Source: CAG-791 sp045113775
GTDB lineage: Bacteria > Bacillota > Clostridia > Lachnospirales > Lachnospiraceae
Length of the DNA: 11,253 nucleotides
Reading direction: 5' to 3'
Assembly: GCA_045113775.1 (NCBI GenBank)
Contig: JBGUJH010000003.1
Span: forward strand, 1 to 11,253
Positions 7,973 through 11,253 of the stretch are shown piece by piece (within the stretch, counting starts at the first letter, position 1; the number at the start of each line of letters is the position of its first letter). Both the position numbers and the translations under genes were made by a program. Below the pieces are notes generated by a model. It did not search any database. It was not told where the DNA came from and was given only the letters and a program-made list of their open reading frames with translations.

Positions 7973-8005
7973 CACAGGGGGATGTCCCCCCGCTGTGTTA
8001 CTTGA
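7965..8005. repeat. Inverted repeat spanning the sufB stop codon
   Basis: The arms TCAAGTAACACAG (7965-7977) and CTGTGTTACTTGA (7993-8005) are a perfect 13-bp inverted repeat. Inside them GGGG (7978-7981) can pair with part of CCCCCC (7986-7991) around an ATGT loop, leaving one unpaired G. The left arm contains the last two bases of the Leu codon, the Lys codon and the TAA stop. There is no T-run after either arm, so it is not a standard intrinsic terminator. It may protect the 3' end of the mRNA or act as a boundary between the convergent genes. Confidence 0.8.
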
Positions 8006-8011
8006 TGCACA

Positions 8012-8056
8012 CGCGTGCGGAAAGGAAGATGTTGCCTTACAGGCAACCCGCACGCG
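8012..8056. repeat. Nested inverted repeats in the convergent gap
   Basis: The outer arms CGCGTGCGG (8012-8020) and CCGCACGCG (8048-8056) enclose inner arms GTTGCC (8031-8036) and GGCAAC (8042-8047) with a TTACA loop. On the 3' side the inner and outer arms abut with no gap; on the 5' side the purine-rich AAAGGAAGAT would form a 10-base bulge. Both stems are perfect. There is no T-run afterwards, so this resembles a structured RNA or palindromic element rather than a terminator. Confidence 0.75.
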
Positions 8057-8063
8057 GCGCAGC

Positions 8064-8080
8064 GGCTCGCTCTGCGAGCC
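8064..8080. terminator. GC-rich hairpin, possible weak bidirectional terminator
   Basis: A perfect 7-bp stem, GGCTCGC-TCT-GCGAGCC. On the plus strand the nearest T-run (TTTTT, 8094-8098) begins 13 bases after the stem, too far for a typical intrinsic terminator. On the minus strand the sequence after the stem is GC-rich. CGCAG (8058-8062) and CTGCG (8072-8076) can form a competing stem. Placement between convergent operons fits transcript termination or 3'-end stabilisation, but the class is uncertain. Confidence 0.4.
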
Positions 8081-8111
8081 TTGAACAGTTACATTTTTAT
8101 ATTATCAAAAG

Positions 8112-10442
8112 TCAGCGGATTCTGTTTACCGAGACTGCATGAGACAGCTGCTCTCTTACATTTCGGGCCAGTTCATTCTCCCGTTCTGAAACACCGGGAT
8201 TAATACCGCCTCCATAGATGACCCTGTAATAGGTGTCAAATACGCACTGAAGATCAGACCTGAGGTCGTCAGGCGCCAGGCAGGCATAATCGGACAGAAG
8301 CCCCCGGTCGATAAAGTCCCGGGAAGCGTTTCGGAGGAGCAGTTTCCTGATCACTTCCACATCCATGATGAGCTTCTGCTCGGGGGTACCACGTCTGTAG
8401 CACATCGCGGTGATCAGGCGGCGTCCCGCAAATAGCGCGGCAAAAAGCAGAGCGACGCAGAGGATCACAAGCCCTGAGATCTGAAAAATCTGCACTGCTG
8501 TATTTGCGGATGTTTCCTCGCCGTTTTCCGGGATTCCGGAAGCTGAAGGCTCCGGCAGATCCGGTAGTTCGGGGGCTGGATCAGCGGAACTGTCCGCGGC
8601 TTCTTCCGGCGCAGTCCTGTGCCAGGTGTAATCTTCTGCCGTTCTGCAGGCCGCGGTGGGTTCAAAGGGCACCCAGCCGACCTTATCCAGATACGCCTCC
8701 GGCCAGACATGCGCACAGGTTCCTGCCACATCATAATGATTCTGCTGTTCAAAGGGAAAGACGTATCGATATCCGGGGACGGCTCTCGCCGGAATACCCG
8801 CAAGCCGCAGCAGCATGACCATGGAAGAAGTGTAATGCACACAATAACCGAAACCTGTTTCAAAGAGAAACCGGTCTGCTATATCGGACATTCCCGCCGA
8901 GCTGTTCATGTCCGACTTAGGGTCATGGCCGCCGGAAGCGTTCAGGTCATAGCGGTATTTCCTTAAATAGGCTTCGATTCGCTTGCATTTTTCGTACTCA
9001 CTTTGAGCGCCGTCTGTGAGTTCTTCTGCCAGCTCCCGCATTCGGCTGCCGGCTCCTTCAGTATCCAAAAAGGCAGTCAATTCAGCGGGCTGATCATCAT
9101 GTATGCAGGACTCGTACTCATCCTCGGTCAGCACATCTGCAAGCTCAATTCCATATAATTTCATGGCATATGCGCAGGCCTCTTCATAGGTCAGATTCTC
9201 AGGCTCAGAGAGTCCGGAGGCCTCTCTGAAAAGGCTGGTCAGATAGGGACTTCCGTAGTCGATATCCAGATATTCGGCTTTTATTTCATATCCCTTTTTG
9301 TGCCCGGTTGTGCTGACGCCGCTCTCTATTTTGACATTTCCGCCGCCGCTTTGTTTGGAATAGAGTAGGAAAGAGCCCGCCGGCGCGATCTCATCGAAAG
9401 TATCGAGGTAGGAGTACTCCACATTTATCGTGGAGATCCTCGAAAACAGCGCCGCGCGCCCGCGGTCGGCGCCGCAGGCATGAAGAAGCTGCAGAAAGCG
9501 CACTATGTGCTCCTTGTCCGCGCCCCGGCCGCCCGTGAGATAAAGTGTGCGGCGCACCCGCATTTTCTCGGATGTGTCGGAGTCGGTGTAAGTAAAATAC
9601 GGTTTCTCGCCGGTCCTGAGGATGAGCTGGGTCCTTTCCGAATCGCTGACTTTCCCGCCGGTCATGTCCAGGGAGCTGTAGCCCGTCGTATAAGTGCCGT
9701 TGTCCAGGCCGGAGAAGAGATAGTAGGATGCGCTGTCGGCCAAGTCCTCGACCTTGCGCACTAACTGTCCGCCTGCATTCACGAGGGGCGACCAGTCAAT
9801 CGGGCGCTTTTCCATGGGCAGGAACATGAGAAGAGCGCCCAGCAGGGCAAAATAGTGAAGTGGGAAGGCCTCTTCCCTCCTTCCGGCCAGAAGTTCCTGC
9901 AGGGATGATAGGGTCAGGACCACAAGGGAGACGAACAGAATTTTGTCCGTGACAAAATTGCCTTTAAACGCGTATCTCATCAAAAACAGATACAGAGCAG
10001 CGGCGTCCGTGGCAAAAGTACCCCAGAGCAGAAGGAGATCCTTCCCCGGCACTAAGTCCCAAAATATTCCGGCGGCCGCAGCCGCGATCAGCGCATAGGA
10101 GAGGAAGGGGGAGATCCCCGCTTTTGTCATCAGAAAAAGGAGAAGTCCGGTGGGCAGCAGAGAGAGGAGGGAGGAGATCCGTCCGTCCGCAAACAGTCCG
10201 AGCGCGTATTTAAAGACACGTGTCAGAAAGAAGAACAGGGTGAAGGCAAAGACAAAGAGGCCCCTGGGGAAAGGTTCGTTTCCCGGGGCATAGGTGTCCC
10301 CCGAAGTGAGCAGATAAACTTCTGCGCCCAGTATGAGCAGGGAGACCGAAAAGAGAAAAGACCTGCCTTCACTCAAAAACAGTGAAAGGATCTTGTCCCG
10401 GTTCAGGATCTTCCCTGATAAGAATCCAGGTACCGTCTTCAT
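8112..10442 (-). CDS. Membrane-anchored transglutaminase-like cysteine protease-fold protein
   Basis: 776 residues. The N-terminal ~230 residues hold about six to seven hydrophobic helices (for example LFVFAFTLFFFLTRVF and ALIAAAAAGIFW). A large, probably extracytoplasmic part follows, containing a transglutaminase core with Cys534 in FGYCVHYTSSM, His578 in CAHVWPEAYL and Glu594 in GWVPFEPT, where many relatives have Asp. After a Pro/Glu/Ser-rich linker there is one more membrane helix (about SGLVILCVALLFAALFAG) and a ~90-residue cytoplasmic tail. The layout matches the TgpA/YebA family found with DUF58 and MoxR genes. The domain may cleave or cross-link proteins or peptidoglycan peptides; the substrate is unknown. 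The start overlaps the DUF58 gene by 74 bases but has GAGGAG 8 bases upstream, so I keep it. Confidence 0.92.
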   Translation of the reverse strand: MKTVPGFLSGKILNRDKILSLFLSEGRSFLFSVSLLILGAEVYLLTSGDTYAPGNEPFPRGLFVFAFTLFFFLTRVFKYALGLFADGRISSLLSLLPTGLLLFLMTKAGISPFLSYALIAAAAAGIFWDLVPGKDLLLLWGTFATDAAALYLFLMRYAFKGNFVTDKILFVSLVVLTLSSLQELLAGRREEAFPLHYFALLGALLMFLPMEKRPIDWSPLVNAGGQLVRKVEDLADSASYYLFSGLDNGTYTTGYSSLDMTGGKVSDSERTQLILRTGEKPYFTYTDSDTSEKMRVRRTLYLTGGRGADKEHIVRFLQLLHACGADRGRAALFSRISTINVEYSYLDTFDEIAPAGSFLLYSKQSGGGNVKIESGVSTTGHKKGYEIKAEYLDIDYGSPYLTSLFREASGLSEPENLTYEEACAYAMKLYGIELADVLTEDEYESCIHDDQPAELTAFLDTEGAGSRMRELAEELTDGAQSEYEKCKRIEAYLRKYRYDLNASGGHDPKSDMNSSAGMSDIADRFLFETGFGYCVHYTSSMVMLLRLAGIPARAVPGYRYVFPFEQQNHYDVAGTCAHVWPEAYLDKVGWVPFEPTAACRTAEDYTWHRTAPEEAADSSADPAPELPDLPEPSASGIPENGEETSANTAVQIFQISGLVILCVALLFAALFAGRRLITAMCYRRGTPEQKLIMDVEVIRKLLLRNASRDFIDRGLLSDYACLAPDDLRSDLQCVFDTYYRVIYGGGINPGVSERENELARNVREQLSHAVSVNRIR

Positions 10443-11253
10443 TGGTGATGCTCCTCGGATCGGCTGTCAGGGACAGGAACTGTTCATATTCCTGCTGCGA
10501 ATAATAAAAAATACCGTCTGCCGCGATGTTGTAGAATTCCATGAAAGTCTCATAGGAGTCCGCAGTGGAACGGGTCACTGTACCGGCGGGAAAGACCATT
10601 CTGACCGGTATGCCCTGCCCTGCAAAATGCCAAACGGCGGATACGGCGAATTCCAGGAAAAAGTCGCGCTTTTGAAGAGATTCGAAATCCTGCTCCCTGT
10701 CGGGGGCATAAGCTGCCTGCATCAGGATCGTGACAGTGCGTTTTTCCATTCTGTCAGGCACGCGGGTGACCGGCATCCCCAGCCTTGCAGAGACTTTCCA
10801 GTTGATAGAAGACAGGGCGTCGCCCCTCTGATAGGGACGCATGTCGCTGCCGGGAGTCTCCTCAGACAGGCGGCTGCTCCTCAGGCCGGTGCTGTTGACC
10901 CGGTTTTCCAGGTCCAGGACGCGATCCGCGAGGTCAGTGACCGGCGGGCTGACCGCAGCGCGAAAAGTGTAGGGAACTGCCAGGGCTACAGTAAATAGTG
11001 CGAACGGATCGGTAAAAGATACACTGTGAATACCTATATCGTAGGATCCGGCGTACCGGCAGCTGATGCCGGAGACGAGCTCCCGGCTCTCACCGGCCTC
11101 CAGGGAGATCTTCTGCCCATCTTCGATCTCGTAGAGGTCGCATCGGTCGCTGTAGATGTTAAGACTCATTGCGTGGATGGGGAGAATGCCGGCGTTCTCT
11201 ATTTTGGCGCGGTACTTGTGGTCTTCGCCGCGGACCGGCCGGTGGACCTCGAT
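10369..11253 (-). CDS. DUF58 domain protein, 5' end beyond the window
   Basis: The reading frame stays open to the right edge through VRGEDHKYRAKIENAGILPI, so the ATG at 11169 is probably internal. About 294 residues are visible. They begin in a beta-rich region and lead to the DUF58 signature DMRPYQRGDALSSINWK followed by VSARLGMPVTRV, then a VWA-like fold segment (TVTILMQAAYAPDRE). Full members also have two N-terminal membrane helices, which would lie outside the window. DUF58 proteins are encoded with MoxR AAA+ ATPases and transglutaminase-like proteins and are thought to act in envelope assembly or stress. The 3' end overlaps the start of the transglutaminase-like gene by 74 bases, so the two are surely co-transcribed. 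Molecular function is not established. Confidence 0.9.
   Translation of the reverse strand: MEVHRPVRGEDHKYRAKIENAGILPIHAMSLNIYSDRCDLYEIEDGQKISLEAGESRELVSGISCRYAGSYDIGIHSVSFTDPFALFTVALAVPYTFRAAVSPPVTDLADRVLDLENRVNSTGLRSSRLSEETPGSDMRPYQRGDALSSINWKVSARLGMPVTRVPDRMEKRTVTILMQAAYAPDREQDFESLQKRDFFLEFAVSAVWHFAGQGIPVRMVFPAGTVTRSTADSYETFMEFYNIAADGIFYYSQQEYEQFLSLTADPRSITNEDGTWILIREDPEPGQDPFTVFE
10451..10456 (-). promoter_or_regulatory. Ribosome binding site of the transglutaminase-like gene, inside the DUF58 gene
   Basis: On the minus strand GAGGAG precedes the ATG at 10442 by 8 bases, close to ideal spacing. It lies within the DUF58 coding region. It decides the start in favour of the 74-base overlap over a later non-ATG codon such as the TTG of LFLSEG, which would shorten the overlap. 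Confidence 0.7.

Noticed and set aside
6974..8053. 359-codon open frame on the minus strand
   Set aside because: Antisense to sufB and the end of sufC; His/Asp/Val-rich with no motif. The codon bias of sufB, which leaves few reverse-strand stops, explains it.
8015..8203. Possible small protein of 62 residues on the plus strand
   Set aside because: It starts within an inverted repeat arm, has no clear ribosome binding site and runs into the end of the convergent gene.
10333..10998. 221-codon open frame on the plus strand
   Set aside because: Antisense to the DUF58 gene, which carries a clear family signature.
1..11253. Mobile element, phage, CRISPR or defence island
   Set aside because: No transposase, integrase, regular spaced repeats or known defence domain seen. 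All large frames are accounted for by the six genes listed.

Overview
The window looks like a chromosomal segment from a fairly GC-rich anaerobic Firmicute, most likely a clostridium of the Lachnospiraceae type. The evidence is the strong AGGAGG-type ribosome binding sites, a two-gene sufC-sufB iron-sulfur locus, a lipoprotein joining a clostripain-type protease to BspA-like leucine-rich repeats, and a DUF58/transglutaminase gene pair. The lineage is inferred from gene types and cannot be proven here. I see no transposase, phage gene, CRISPR array, tRNA or rRNA.

Layout. Four genes run rightward and two run leftward, and the two sets converge at about 7.97-8.11 kb. (1) At the left edge is the 3' part of a membrane-bound RsbU/SpoIIE-type PP2C phosphatase: sensor remnant, one membrane helix, HAMP-like linker, catalytic domain. 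(2) After 53 bases comes a 1557-residue lipoprotein with a clostripain (C11) protease domain, an unassigned beta-rich middle part and two blocks of BspA-type leucine-rich repeats. The short gap suggests co-transcription with gene 1. (3) A good vegetative promoter candidate precedes sufC, which overlaps by one base (4) a single-chain SufB/SufD-family scaffold protein. Together they form a minimal two-component Fe-S cluster assembly pair, with no sufS, sufU or separate sufD in view. (5) The convergent gap holds three inverted repeats, one of which includes the sufB stop codon. (6) On the minus strand, read from the right edge, a DUF58 gene (5' end outside the window) overlaps a membrane transglutaminase-like gene by 74 bases. 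Known clusters of this kind, such as yeaC-yeaD-yebA of Bacillus subtilis, start with a MoxR-type AAA+ ATPase, which I would expect just beyond the right edge.

How the genes fit together. There are three functional units: regulated dephosphorylation plus a surface protease/adhesin-like protein; Fe-S cluster biogenesis; and a cell-envelope MoxR/DUF58/transglutaminase module. Nothing in the sequence ties the units to each other. The least ordinary items are the domain architecture of the large lipoprotein, with its internal duplication, and the hairpin-rich convergent junction. I did not find a convincing unknown multi-gene system.
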